64,000 bases of DNA from Branchiostoma floridae. Its lineage: Eukaryota; Chordata; Leptocardii; Amphioxiformes; Branchiostomatidae. The stretch covers positions 7,932,698 to 7,996,697 of the forward strand of contig NC_049988.1 of assembly GCF_000003815.2 (NCBI RefSeq). Direction: 5' to 3'. The position numbers and the translations under genes are program-made. Under the pieces are notes generated by a model. That model was not told the DNA's origin, did no database searches, and worked only from the letters and a program-made list of their open reading frames with translations. Shown here one piece after another: positions 18,078 to 52,801 of this stretch. Position 1 is the first letter of the stretch. Every line of letters starts with the position of its first letter.

Positions 18078-18689
18078 ATGAACACTATTTTTTGTTGGGA
18101 TATTCCATTATTGATTATAGGGGGTGCATAAGCAATAGGGAGCATATCTATGATATTTGCAGTTGTAATTCGTATGCAAATAAATGAGATATTGCTTAAT
18201 GTGCTGTTCTCCCTTCATTTGATATTTGTGACATGTGCTATCTGTATGTCATATACCTGTTATCTAGGGTAATACATAATGTACATGTTACATTGGTCTA
18301 GCCTGCATTTAGACACTTAATACATTGTGATTGCCCTATTTGTGTAATATCTGACAATAACTGAATAATCCAGGTGTTCTAACTGCTCTTTGTGTAACTT
18401 AGTCACTGCCTTTTGATTATTTGTCACTGCAATAAAGGCTTGAAGAATGAAACCCTGTTGTCTCATCAGATTATGCAGTCTGCGTCTTTAATAAGTTAAA
18501 GGCTGTTAGTCAAAGTCTGATATTTTAAAAGAAAATGGTGGGCAAAATAGTGGTATAATAGCATTTTAGAATTTTGTGTGCATAATAATCAATCAATCAA
18601 TCAATCAATCGGTCGCGTGCATCATTTGTTTAATGCATAATAATGTTGGCCATTTCTATGCAGTGGCTTTATTTTATTTCTAGGGTTTA
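18078..18689. other. Intergenic, nothing recognised
   Basis: AT-rich, with one AATAAA near 18431 and an (AATC)n tract at about 18589-18610. No gene is seen. Confidence 0.4.
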
Positions 18690-19054
18690 AGGCCACACCA
18701 ATTTAATTTCTTGGTTCACGGATTCGCTCGCTCCTATTTTTTGGGAAAAAAGAATAAAAATAAAAATTACCACTCAGCATATTTTCACCATTAATGAAAC
18801 CATTCACCAACTTTCTGGTGTAGCAAATTGGCCTTTATATTATAAGCTCCTTAAAGGGTGGGTACAGGTGCTGTTACTGTACAATAATAGTGTTTTTGTA
18901 CTTTTTTTCAAACTGAAAACTTTTTTTCTTTATGTTTTGGATTAGCCGTTACCTTTACCCGAACCATTTTATGATTTTTATTTTTATTTCGCCCTCTCGC
19001 TCCATATTTTTTATGAAAAAATCCGTGAACCAAGAAATTAAATTGGTGTGGCCT
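18690..19054. mobile_element. MITE with long terminal inverted repeats, copy 1
   Basis: A 365-bp unit begins AGGCCACACCAATTTAATTT and ends with its inverse; the repeat extends more than 30 bp, through CTTGGTTCACGGAT. The interior is AT-rich and non-coding. Other copies: 25912-26308, and a piece cut by the window end at 63886-64000. Confidence 0.85.
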
Positions 19055-19298
19055 AAACAGTGATTGATACATCATGACTTTGCAAATATTTCTCCCTTGT
19101 TTTACTACTGTAGAACAAAACAAAAATGTGTGCTTAACACACAGCATAAACCTTTTTTTTATGATTATCAAAATGAATTAACTTACAGTATCATCATCAT
19201 CGGCATTTGCTCGTGACCAAGCATAAATATCTGTACTAGTATCATTTACATATTATGTAAAAGTAGTACATGTAGTTTGATGCATTGGGCATTGTTTT

Positions 19299-19376
19299 TA
19301 TCTCCAAGCAGATGTTTGAGTCCTACGATTATACTGTAATCTTTGAACCGCAAGCCATACGTCTGCTTGGAGATTA
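19299..19376. mobile_element. Short hairpin element (TCTCCAAGCAGA)
   Basis: 78 bp bounded by TATCTCCAAGCAGA and TCTGCTTGGAGATTA; the same family ends as 9078-9239. Confidence 0.65.
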
Positions 19377-19399
19377 CTAATAATCCCTACCACCCACAT

Positions 19400-19981
19400 T
19401 TGACGTAGTGGTATAATCCAACACGTCATGAAACAGGATATCCCAATAGGCAATGCGAAAAGAAATGGCGTAGAATCGCCAGGACTGTACGTTGGAATTG
19501 TCGCGCCAAATCCGCTGCCATCGTCTCCAAATTAAAGATTTCAGTCATAAAGATTTACCAAAGCAAAGATAAAAGTATCAGTCATCATTCTTTACAATTG
19601 GAGAGAAAACTTTGAGGCAGATGAACTAGTTGAAGCCATTGTGTTCACGGGGAAATTAGGGCTTCGCCAAAATGGCCGGCGTTTTAGAAACTCATTTGCC
19701 GAGTGAAAGGTCATACAATGTGGCGTTGAAGCATTGAAGGTAGCCACAGTGAGAACTGTCAAGTTCCAATACAAGCACAACTTGATTCCGATTGCTGGAT
19801 TACTTCCCAAGACTGACGCTTATATCTGGGGGACACCAGTGATACGGCCTGCGGGCAACGGAACGCCTCCAGCCGAGAACAAGCCCTGCGTTACATCGCT
19901 GGATCGTGCGTTTGGTTCCGTGTGAGACTTTCCTAATGGATGCGTGATTGGGCGTCTTCAATGAGTTCTACTTCCGGGAAA
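19400..19981 (+). promoter_or_regulatory. CDK12/13 promoter and 5' UTR with an upstream ORF
   Basis: Base composition becomes CpG-richer ahead of the start codon, as expected for a housekeeping promoter and leader. No TATA box is obvious. A 21-codon upstream ORF at 19672-19737 starts in a strong context (AAAATGGCC). In-frame ATGs at 19940 and 19961 precede the preferred start at 19982. Confidence 0.5.
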
Positions 19982-42672
<22,691 letters not shown>

Positions 42673-43590
42673 AGACTGCTCAATAATATAAAAAGTATTT
42701 GTATGCCAGGTTGTAAAACACAAGGGGTGTAATGCATGGACTGTGACAGAATCTGATGAGCTTTGCTGGTTTCCTATGGGATGTCTCGTATACCTGTGAC
42801 CAAATGATTGCCTATCCACGCAAGGCGTAAGAATATTGCGTTTGTGTTGATGCTAGAAGATGTTCAAATGTTTCTTATTTGATATTAAGTTGTTTTCTTA
42901 TTCTTCTCTCTATTTGGTTACTCGTTGGGGTTAGGTGAAAAATTGTGAAAAAATTAATCAAATGTCTTGTTACAGAATATTTCGTGGATCAAGGCTTTGT
43001 AATGTTTGAGATCACTAGATGTTGTGCAATTGTCAAGGAAATATTGAACCAGATTTGGTAGGATTACTTGAATGATGTGCTTGATAGTTGTCTCTCAATA
43101 TCAGACTGTAAGTATTAACTTTATAGGTTAAACTCTTTGACAGTCACAATTTTTTCTGTCCTCAATTGTTAAAAGAAGATGTGGTTATCACACACATGCT
43201 GCTTTCAACAGGTGCTGGGTGGGGAGGGGGGTACGTGAGAATAGTGTAGCTGTCTAACAAACTTTCAAGTTCACACACTACTCACATGCAACAGATTCAA
43301 GTTCCTTTACTTGAGTATGATTTAGTAGTTTACAAAGTAGCATTAACTGTGATGTTGTTGTCACATAACTGAACATATTGCTCACATGTACACATAGGCT
43401 GTTCTCTATTGCGCTGAATTTTTCCCTACAATTGTTAAGTCCATTACACTTAAATCTGAAATGTAACTGTACAGGGCCGCAGTAATCATAATTGAATGTA
43501 GGTGGCATTTGCCGGACTTGCAGCTCAGAGAGTCCTGACTGATATATGTACCATTTCCATATTACGGTTCAATAAAACATAGTGATGTAT
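42673..43590 (+). other. CDK12/13 3' UTR and polyA signal
   Basis: Non-coding sequence ending near an AATAAA at 43571-43576, giving a 3' UTR of about 0.9 kb. Nothing else is recognised. Confidence 0.55.
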
Positions 43591-44605
43591 ATCATGACTG
43601 AACTTTGTAACTTTGACAGTTTGATGAAGTCACAGCTTTTCAGTCCTAAGCAACCATTCAAGATCAAAAGAAGTACTAAGGGTGAGTCTAAACTTTCCTG
43701 TCTTTTTTCAAGAAGTTGTTCTTCTCTCTCCAGTTTGCTGGTTGTCTACATATGCTTTCTCATTGGCTAGTTTCTTCATATAATGTCTTGTCTGATACAT
43801 GTAACTTGATTATTACAACAATGTTTCCACTCTTAATGACACATGTCCACTCGTTGAACACCTTTTTTTATTGATGATTATTGGAGTAAAGTCAACTTCT
43901 CCATCTTGTGCTTTCATCCAGTGTTGAAGGAGTAGTAGAAATGGGTAGAGAAATAGGGAATACATCCTTAACATAATCAGAGCAACAAAATGATATCATA
44001 AACATTCTTTGCAAACGAAAAGTGATGCCAGTTTCAACGGCCTCCTCGCAACGTCATGTAGTACCAACCAAGTTGAAAGAGCAACTTGCTATTTACTGCT
44101 ATTAGCCTTCAATATGTGTTGAATTGATCTATAAAGTACGTATGTGTCGATTTCAGTTGTAGTTCTTTTGTAGAAATGTTCGTGCAGGACAACTAAGATC
44201 CATTGAAATAAGCGTACCCTGACAAAGATGTCCCTTATAAGTTATTGTACTGTTGAAATTACAATAGGCAATAGTTTCAAGTAGCTATCCTCTGCACTTG
44301 TACAAGTTACATGTATTGTGTATAGTGAGCCTCTTCTTTGTATGTATGTATGTACAATGTATGGATTTATGATGACCCTTTTGTAGCACTGGTACGGACG
44401 TTTTAGATGTACACAGCCAACAGCAATTATTAAATTTAGCAAAGCAGTGAAAAAATCCAGACGCCGTCACGGATTCCGCAGGGGAAGCTCCAGATTGAAG
44501 ATCATCTTTGGTGGACCCACAAGAAAGAAGAGGATTGAATTCCATTCAGTAATGAAGAAAATGAATGACTTTCTGTGTGAAATTCTGGGAAGTGTGAAAT
44601 TCTGA
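43591..44605 (+). other. Candidate small basic-protein gene, unrecognised
   Basis: An open segment at about 44387-44605 ends in TGA and encodes a strongly basic stretch (VKKSRRRHGFRRGSSRLK, then FGGPTRKKRIEF) with GC-richer codons than its surroundings. An upstream segment ending at about 43681 (MKSQLFSPKQPFKIKRSTK, donor GTGAGT) joins in frame at an acceptor AAAGCAG near 44433, which would give roughly 90 aa from an ATG at 43594. The acceptor is weak and another (CCTTTTGTAG, exon start 44387) does not fit that donor. I do not recognise the protein; it may be a spurious frame or part of a larger transcript, since a good donor (CTACAG/GTAAGT) follows at about 44755. Confidence 0.25.
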
Positions 44606-44759
44606 GGAGGATTTTGTGGTGATGAACATTTCGAGTTTGCTTCAAAGTGTCACCAGAAAACGTCGGCATCGTCTGTAGCTGTTTGACGACAGGACGCGGC
44701 TGTGCAACGTCCAGAACTGGCAGTATGTCATTGCCATCAGTATCATCTACAGGTAAGTC

Positions 44760-46800
44760 TTAATAACGTAGGACTGGGGGGATTTAAGTGTAGAAAATGA
44801 ACGTTTTATTTGTGCGACTTAGGCTTAGCCGTTAGGACAACTTGGCCATATCTTGCTGGGGGGAGAGTAGGTCTAGGGGGCAAGGGTAATCGGAAGACAA
44901 AAAGTCCGTTTTCGACGATAAGCTTTCATACGTATTATGCAAGATTTTTTTTACCGTGGGTTCAAGGGGCATGAAGAAGTTTTCCCTCGATCTACCAGAG
45001 GAACTTAATTAAAGTACCTCTGATTCAGTTAGTGCTACATGATGAGAAAAGCAACACCAATGGGAAGTGTAAGTTTACCTATCAGACACACTGAAAAATA
45101 ACTTTTCGGCTTTCATCAGAAATTTGACCCACTTTCTGATGCGCACTTTGCTGTGAGATGATTGACGTGAGGCATTGGTCAAATGTTCCCGGACGTTGGT
45201 ACCTGCCACCGCCACGTGTGGGCATGAGTTAATGGGCCTTGATAGGTGTTGCCTGCACAACGCATCTTGAGGTGGTCCGGTTCAGCATCAAGACACTTAT
45301 TTAATCTAAAGCAACTTAACGGGAATTGTGGTAGCTGCTGGGCAGTTCATCCGATTTCGCCTTCGTTCTTTGGATCCTAACATTAATCTGGTTTTGAAAA
45401 TATTGTTAAGAATTGCTATCTATAGATGTTTTGGCACTCTTCAATTATGAAGTGGTGACGTCTTCAGATAAATTTCCAAAGGAAACCTTATTCATTGGGA
45501 TTGGAAACATACTCTCACTCACTCGGTCCCATTTGACTTATTGCTTTAGTAACCGGGCGTTAATTCCCAGACATGACCACATGAATTATGATACGCCCTT
45601 GCGGGGTAAACCCAGAACATTACTGGTACAAACAATATCAGTTCGCGGGAGTAAAATGAGCTGCATTGCGCAAGGATTTCATACAATCCTTTCAAAGTCA
45701 GAATGTCCTGGTTCATTCATCAACACTTTATGACAGTTCTATATCCAAACTGATCTTTTTTTCGTTCTATGCGATTTAAGTCAAGCTGATTCCATAATAT
45801 GGTTGACATCCTCGTGCGCACAGATTTTCGTCCGTTCCAAAAAAACGTTCGAACTATTGAACTACTAGTATACTGTAAATCGTATAAAGTAGCTGCAAAA
45901 TGAGCAAACATATGCGTCAATTGAAAAAAAAACAACGAAAAATGGATACTAACGTTGAACGCCAAAATCAAATTGAAAGTCGGAAAGAAACGTAAATGGA
46001 AAAAAAGCTGGAGAATCTATTTACTTAGTCATTTGATCAACCTTCCTGACCACTAAGTTTTCATAATGAAGACACTAAACTTTTTTTTCGATTTCAAGAA
46101 GATGTCATCCATACAAGCGAATCAACATGCCTCAACGATAACGTCCAAACTGTTGTCTCTGGCTTTCACTGATAGACCAATGCGCGGTGCGCTTACAAAT
46201 GAGGGCCAGCTAGCGGCCACAAGTTATGTTGAAGCCTAAGAAATTGAAAGTCCATTCCATCTAAATCGAGGTATTATACCAATCTGCATCATCTCACAAT
46301 GCTTAAATATTTGGACCCTCACCCCACACCCTAAAGCTTTCCTCGTAGATTTTAGGAAAACACAAAACACATATATACAGGTCACTAATGGTGATAGGTG
46401 TGTGAGGTGAATCCTTGTGTGCATTATGACGTAGGCTGTGACAAAGCTACAAGGTAGTGATGTAAATACACAATAATAAGGAATTTCGTGTGATGTTGAC
46501 GATGAGTTATGTTATCGAATGAATGTTGTGTGTGTGGCTGCTTGACCCTTTGACTCCCTTTTCTTTGTATTAATTCCATGACACATACCTAAGAAATGTT
46601 CTGCCATGAAGTCGATTGATAAGACTTCAAGGGTGATAGGGCGACTATACTTTATCCGTCGACACAAAATTGCTCGAAGAAAAAAATCAATACACAAGAA
46701 TATACTATAAACAAGTTCCCGACACGCACACATCATTGCAGTAAACGAGCAATCGTCGCTGGCCTTAAAATCCTTAACAGTATATATATCATTATGTCAA
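44760..46800. other. Intergenic, nothing recognised
   Basis: No conserved ORF, RNA or element with clear ends. GC rises around 45130-45290 but no exon is convincing. Confidence 0.4.
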
Positions 46801-46808
46801 GAAAAAAA

Positions 46809-46932
46809 CTAAGCCTGACTAAATCGCCCTTCACTAAGCCTGACTAAATCACCCTTCACTAAGCCTGACTAAATCGCCCTTCACTAAGCCTGACTAAATC
46901 ACCCTTCACTAAGCCTGACTAAATCGCCCTTC
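46809..46932. repeat. 25-bp minisatellite, five copies, alternating variants
   Basis: Five consecutive units of CTAAGCCTGACTAAATC plus GCCCTTCA or ACCCTTCA. The single variable base alternates G, A, G, A, G, so the true repeat is a 50-bp dimer. Confidence 0.95.
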
Positions 46933-49900
46933 TTACCGCCTGCCTCTAGTAGGGGTGTGGTACCGGTAGCAAAAACACACTCATAGGCCGGCTTCACTCC
47001 TCTACCAACTTTTGATACTGTCTTATGTACAGTACGATCTGCTTTAAATAGAGATGAAAATTAAGGGGTGTGGCTGTAAACCCCTGGCAGCCAGAGATTA
47101 TATAACAAACTAGGTGATTACCTTCTCAGTAATTTTAAATAGCGGACATAATTTTGAAATATTAAAGATTTCCATGAGCCCACGTAAGATCTAGCCTTGT
47201 TTTGAGTTGAAAAAGAGTTGAAAGATAGCCACACAGGGCGTGCGTAGTACTAGTACACGTCTATTCATAAGAATTGCACGTTTCAGACGAAAGTCGCTAG
47301 GGGGTAAGCTGTCAAGCTAGCATAAATATGTTCCCACATCGATAGCCTGTCCGCAAGTTCCCGGTATCCAGATAAATAAAACTATATTGGACCGCTCTGA
47401 AAATGACACGTACAATGTTGCTTGTACATAGTAAAAAAGCTAATTGTAGCACACCTCGCCAACCGCACGCCTTTCCTTTGGGAAGCAGTCGGCACACTAC
47501 TGTTTTCGGTGACGTCATCTCCCTGTGATCGTCACCAGCCTTCCTTGGCAAGATATTACCTAATGACATTGAGAACTGATTAATAGGGGTGTGTTTACCT
47601 TTTTATCATTTTTTATGGTCAAAAATTAAAGTTTGCAGAACACCAGTCTTGAAGTCAACTAGTACACCATGAATGTGATGTCTTCGGCGGTCGAGGGTCA
47701 TTCAAATGCATGGGCTTTCCAAAACAATTGCACAAGCGCAATGTAAGGGTTTGACTATATATGTATAATAAATGTATCATTCACTATAAGGGACGGTAAT
47801 GTCGAAGGTATCGAATTCGTAATTGGTTCGAAATGTAAAAGCTCACGGACACTTTTTGTCAAAACTAAAACTAAAAGAAACAAGAGCCCGATGGACACAA
47901 AGTAATTATGGTATTTGCAGTGTGGGCTAAGGTGTTTGATGCCCTATTTACTAGAAAGGACAAATTCTTTAAAACCTTATTCATAAATCATAATGCTAGG
48001 CAGTAACCTAGGCTGTGTAGCAAGATGAAGCCTAACTTATTGGTTGTTCCCAGCTTGAATAACACGGGCGCCAGTTGCGTCTGAAAGGACGTCTTAAGCA
48101 ACTAATAGCCTGACATTTAGGATAGTTAATTAGCGCTTGGTTGCACGGGGAAAGCGACATATAAACTGGTGGATTGCATCACACTACTTTCAAGATATGG
48201 GTATCGTTTTATAATTCTATATATCACCTGAAAATGCCAGTAACGTTCTTAAATTCGGCATACATCACCAGGACCTCACTAACAGTCGACATGACAATTA
48301 TATGAACAAACAACAAAAACAATACCCGTAGGGGATTTAAAAAAAATCATGGGGCCTGGCCGGAGTGACTGACGTCATAATGTAGGATAGAAGTAGTACA
48401 GTTATATTTTCAACTACATCATATGATAAGTTTGAACGGGCGTATAGACAATCATTCCCGGCCTCATTTACCTCTGTGGAGTGGGACGTCATCATATATA
48501 TCAGTGCAATAATACAATGCCGCTGTAACATGTCAGACAAGGGCCTTGTGATAGGACGGGGGTATCGTTTCTGATTAAAATGTTACTAGGGTACGAGTTC
48601 GCACTATCACATTGTAATATTCTATACCCCTGGTGCAGCAATATCCACAGAGTAATACTATGCATGCTGTTGGGACTTATCGCGAAAACAGAATCTTTTG
48701 ATATATTCACTATTTGGAACTAGTTATTTGGAACGTTTTGTACAATGACGTTCTGTAAAAAGGATGCCCTGTGTTCGTGACGGTAAAACTGCACAAACAT
48801 GTTTCACCAGTAGGTGGCGCTATTAAGCTATTTTGATATTTTAAGTTGTCAGTCAGTATTAAAAAGAGCGTTGACTGTGATCTGGGACATAAGTTGATTT
48901 TTGTTTTGAACTGCTAAAGAAACGATCTCATACTGTTTACACTGTTTAGAGAGCGTGGGCTTTAAATTCAGTGTCCGCACTGGAACAAAAATGTTAACGT
49001 ACGAGTATAGTATATTGAAATACATCTTCGCGTATATGTCCACGATACTCGCCGCTTTGCCCCATGTGACAGTATACAGTTATTTTAAAGCTTTTTTCCC
49101 GACCTTCATCTAATCTTGACAATTACAACTCTTCTGTACATGTCTTGGCCATTTCTCCTTGGGGGGATATGATACACAGTTGCTTACGTTGATACATTCA
49201 ACATGCTATAGTCATATTCGGTAAATGAAAATAAATCATCAATATGATATTGGTACTTTTTCATGATTTTAATCAGCTCAGACTATCTACGATATGCACA
49301 GGTCTTTTTATGTCTCTCAAGTTCTTACAGACAACCGTCCACGCACTAGTATGTATGTATGTGTGTGTGTGTGTGTATGTATGTTTTACATTTTACAGAC
49401 CCATTCTTTCTTTATTTAGGTTGTTACAAAACAATACATTGTGGGCACTAGGCAGCGAGGCTGGTATCGTGGCCACAGACATATAAATATACAATACAAA
49501 ATGAACATATATATACAGTAATAGAATAGTTACAATAAAAACAGGTAAAGCTAACATTTATTCCTGACTAGCTAAAGCTTTTACAGACCCATTGCATTGG
49601 CTTATGCTGCACTAGTATGAAGAACAACATAGAAGAAATAGAAAACGTTTATTGCAAGTGCTTGCCCGTCGGCTAATTGCAGGTAACAAACATTTAGGGC
49701 GTGAAACGGTGTAAAACAACATAGCAAGTGTCTGGTCTAGTCTACTATGAAAGCTAGCTCTAAATTCTGGGTTATTGGGTTCGACTTGTTTTTCGAACAT
49801 ATGGCCCTGGCTGGTAGGCCGCCTGGACAATAGAGAAGATAGCACCCGTAGTGATACATAATTGGTAGTCAGAGACTCAATATCAGACTGGTAGTTACCA

Positions 49901-50380
49901 CGTTTTTCAATTATCAAACCCATCCTGGATTTTTAAAAAAATAGTTCTAGGTCTGTCGGAGGCTGTTTGTCTTCTCCTTAAGCTGGTATCTCACCACACT
50001 TGGGGCATAGGTGCGGCACTGCGGGGTTCGTTCACTGCGGCACTGCTGTGTTATTTTCGCCGCTTTTTTTTACAAATTAGATATTGCGTAATACGTAAAA
50101 GTATGACTTAGAAAACAACAAAGTACACGAAACGCAAGAAAATTCGTTCCTTATGTCTGAAATGTGTTGAGGAATCTTTCCAACCCCACACGTACAGTGT
50201 CGCACCGGTGTCCCAAAGCAGTGAGTAGATACCACCGTAACATCGACAACTTTGCCGTGTTGTGCACTGGGTATGAAAAGCATACTGGCGCCGTGGCTTT
50301 CGCCATGCGGAGGTTCGATTCCTCCGTGCTACTCCCATGCACAACTAACGTGGCACAAGTTCGGTCTTGAAACGTCAAAA
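46933..50380. other. Intergenic, few features
   Basis: No gene recognised. A (GTAT/GT)n tract lies at about 49350-49383. TTTATTGCAAGTGCTTGCCC at about 49648 matches a phrase near 56329 (TTTATTTGCAAGTTCTTGCC), marking a dispersed repeat. A stray polymerase III B-box match sits at about 50312. Confidence 0.45.
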
Positions 50381-50388
50381 GTCTGGAA

Positions 50389-50580
50389 AGTTTGAAAAAG
50401 AAAAGAGAACAGGCCTAGGCTTTATTTAATTTCGTTCCTAAATTCTCTGTAATTATTGTTGTCTTAAGCGCAGAATCCATGCTCATAAAGTTTGAAAAAA
50501 AGAAGAGAACAGGCTTGATTTTACTTTATTCCTAAATTCTCTGTAATTATTGTTGTCTTAGGTGCAGGGTCCATGTGCAT
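50389..50580. repeat. Tandem duplication, about 100 bp unit
   Basis: Two adjacent copies each carry GTTTGAAAAA, AGAGAACAGGC, and CCTAAATTCTCTGTAATTAT followed by TGTTGTCTTA. Non-coding. Confidence 0.8.
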
Positions 50581-50792
50581 TTTCTGTTTCGTACGGGAAT
50601 TCTGCTAGCGATTTTTGAGGTATCCTCTGTGGGAGTAGGTGTTAACAAACACCGTTATCTATATACCCAGATGACTTCCTTTGAGCTAGTGTAGAGCCGT
50701 ATTATGAGCTTGTGATCATGAATAAACATGGCTACTTTCAGATTCATTGTAAGAGCATAGGAGGGAAGGGTCGCTGTTAGGTTAACAGTAGG

Positions 50793-51085
50793 TTAAGGTG
50801 GGTTTACACGTGCGTATACATTCAATACCGTACGAGGGCCGTATGAAAGTTAGCCTCTACGAGGCTTCTTGGGTCTCTGGAAAAATGATAGAAATTGGAC
50901 AAATATAGACAGAAGACATGCATGTCAGAGGAGTAAGTTGGTGGCAAACCATACTTCTCGAACAACCAACTTCCCTGGCATGTTATGTGTCTATATTTGT
51001 CCAATTTCTTGCGACCAGTGGAGCTTGGTAGAGGCTACTTCCACACGGACCTCATATATATACGCACGCGTGAACCCACCTTTAA
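50793..51085. mobile_element. MITE bounded by TTAA, long imperfect inverted repeats
   Basis: Starts TTAAGGTGGGTTTACACGTG and ends CGTGAACCCACCTTTAA. Inverted similarity continues inward through TAGCCTCTAC and AATTGGACAAATATAGACA, so almost the whole unit folds back. TTAA at both edges is the usual target of piggyBac-type elements; the assignment is inference. Confidence 0.7.
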
Positions 51086-51089
51086 ATTT

Positions 51090-52650
51090 AAAGTATCGTG
51101 CTGACGTTTGACACCTCCACATATATATAAGGTCAAGTAGATTGCGGGAATGATAAGAAAGACAAAATTACAGACAACGTAAAAAATTAGCTATTTGCAT
51201 AATTTGTGCATATTTCTTGATGTACACTTTGACTTTTTAAATTTCATTTATCAGCAAATAATACATGAATTAAATACATGAATTAGATACAGAAAAGAAA
51301 ACAAAAATGGGGATGGCAGAAGCCTACGTGGCTTTCCATGAGCCTCCCTCCCCCAGAAACTAGATGGTCTGAGATGTTTAAATCATACATAATCCAACTG
51401 AACAAAATAACACAAGCTGAAATTATAGCATGAAGTATCATAATGAAACAGAAGTTAACTTACAAATGATCAATAATAAATGCATCACAAATGATCAATA
51501 ATGAATCCAAAAAGAAATACAAATCATACAGAAATAAGTCGGAATTTTGCACACAGAAAAGTATCTTTTGTTTGTCGTTCTCACCAACTGACTGTCCTTG
51601 CCCTAGTTTGAAAATGTGGCCCTGGAATTATAGATCATTACAAGGGACCGCAGGCTAAACGCCCACTTCAATTCAGATCGCATGTATGTTCAGTCGACGT
51701 ATCTGCTGTTTCCGGAGTCTCGGAGCCGAAGAGGAGAACTCTAATGAACAACGCGCGACTGCATCTAAACCCTCAAAATAACATTAAAGGTTCAAGCCGT
51801 GGGGCACAATTAGAAAGTAGTTATATCAGCGTGCGCGTCCACTGAATGTATCTTGCTTTAAGTATTTGTACATAATGATTTACGCCGACGCTCAACTGAC
51901 TTACGTAAAGATCAATAACTCGTAGAACCGAAGATGTTTCACAGCAGATTCCATATGAATCATGGAGTTGTGACGGAATGACCCAATACAAGTAATATAT
52001 AGCATGATAAAAAGACATGTCTTGATATCACACATGTCTCACCAACACTAATCTCCAGGCAGATCTACCAGTGCTCACCAGTGGCATAACTTACTACGGT
52101 AGTTTAATTGACCCAGCCCCAGTGGCTCAGAACACTCCTTTAGTCTACTTTGCCACTGCTAAACTCCTTATGCTGCTGGTAGATCTGTCTGCAGATGAGG
52201 TAAAACATGGAAAGACCGACGAGGTAAGACATGGAAGGAAGATCACAAAGCGGATTGGTAGTTTGCTCCCGAAGCCGTGAAAATCGTCAAAGTTTCTTTC
52301 TGTTAAGATGTCTGACAGCCTATCTTACGGATCATGATTTGAGTTCATATCGTGAATGATCGAAACTGCTTATTGTAACAGACTCAGACTGTCGTCATTT
52401 CTTGGGGAAGCAATCGGTTTTGCATAGTTATTCGTGCGTTTTTTAAGTAAAATTCGTTCAAATTTAATGAAATCATTCGTGCATCCTGCTTTCGCATTTC
52501 GGGGAAAACTTTATCTGACGTAAGTGACGTTAGATCAATGACCTGACGTACGTACTTTTGACAGCCTAAATGATGACGAGAAATACTTTGTTTCCCGACT
52601 CACAACACCTCTAATAGTACGGTAATACTCTAAAGATTTCAATTTCCCAC
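51090..52650. other. Intergenic / upstream of SKA2
   Basis: AT-rich to about 51600. A hairpin unit at 52049-52198 is listed separately. No gene recognised, and no minus-strand PRR11-like partner as next to human SKA2. Confidence 0.4.
52049..52198. mobile_element. Short hairpin element (AATCTCCAGGCAGATCTACCAG)
   Basis: Left end TAATCTCCAGGCAGATCTAC and right end GGTAGATCTGTCTGCAGAT are imperfect inverses; related to 9078-9239. Confidence 0.55.
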
Positions 52651-52753
52651 TCTAACATCTGCTTGGCTTTTGCACATGACATGCGCTCATGGTGCGAATC
52701 TGGTGCGAATCGGTCTCTTCTGAATCGTACGCTTGTTATTCTTTTCAAACAAA

Positions 52754-52801
52754 ATGGCGGGTTTGGATCCAGATGAGACTGTTAGCAAGTTAGAAGAAAT
52801 G
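52754..52801 (+). CDS. SKA2: SKA2 exon 1
   Basis: MAGLDPDETVSKLEEM; donor GTGGGC. Preceded by a short CpG-containing leader. Confidence 0.75.

Noticed and set aside
19734-19925. A 63-codon frame upstream of CDK12/13
   Set aside because: It opens with TTG, not ATG, and ends just before the kinase frame; no homology seen.
46809-46932. CRISPR-like regular repeat
   Set aside because: The units are directly tandem with no spacers, in a eukaryotic genome: a minisatellite.
50262-50340. tRNA-like sequence with perfect B box (GGTTCGATTCC) and A-box-like TGGCGCCGTGG
   Set aside because: The two boxes are too close, there is no room for an anticodon arm and the acceptor strands do not pair. At best a SINE or tRNA relic.
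52000-52753. Divergent PRR11-like partner expected from human SKA2 gene order
   Set aside because: No minus-strand exon resembling it is visible upstream of SKA2.
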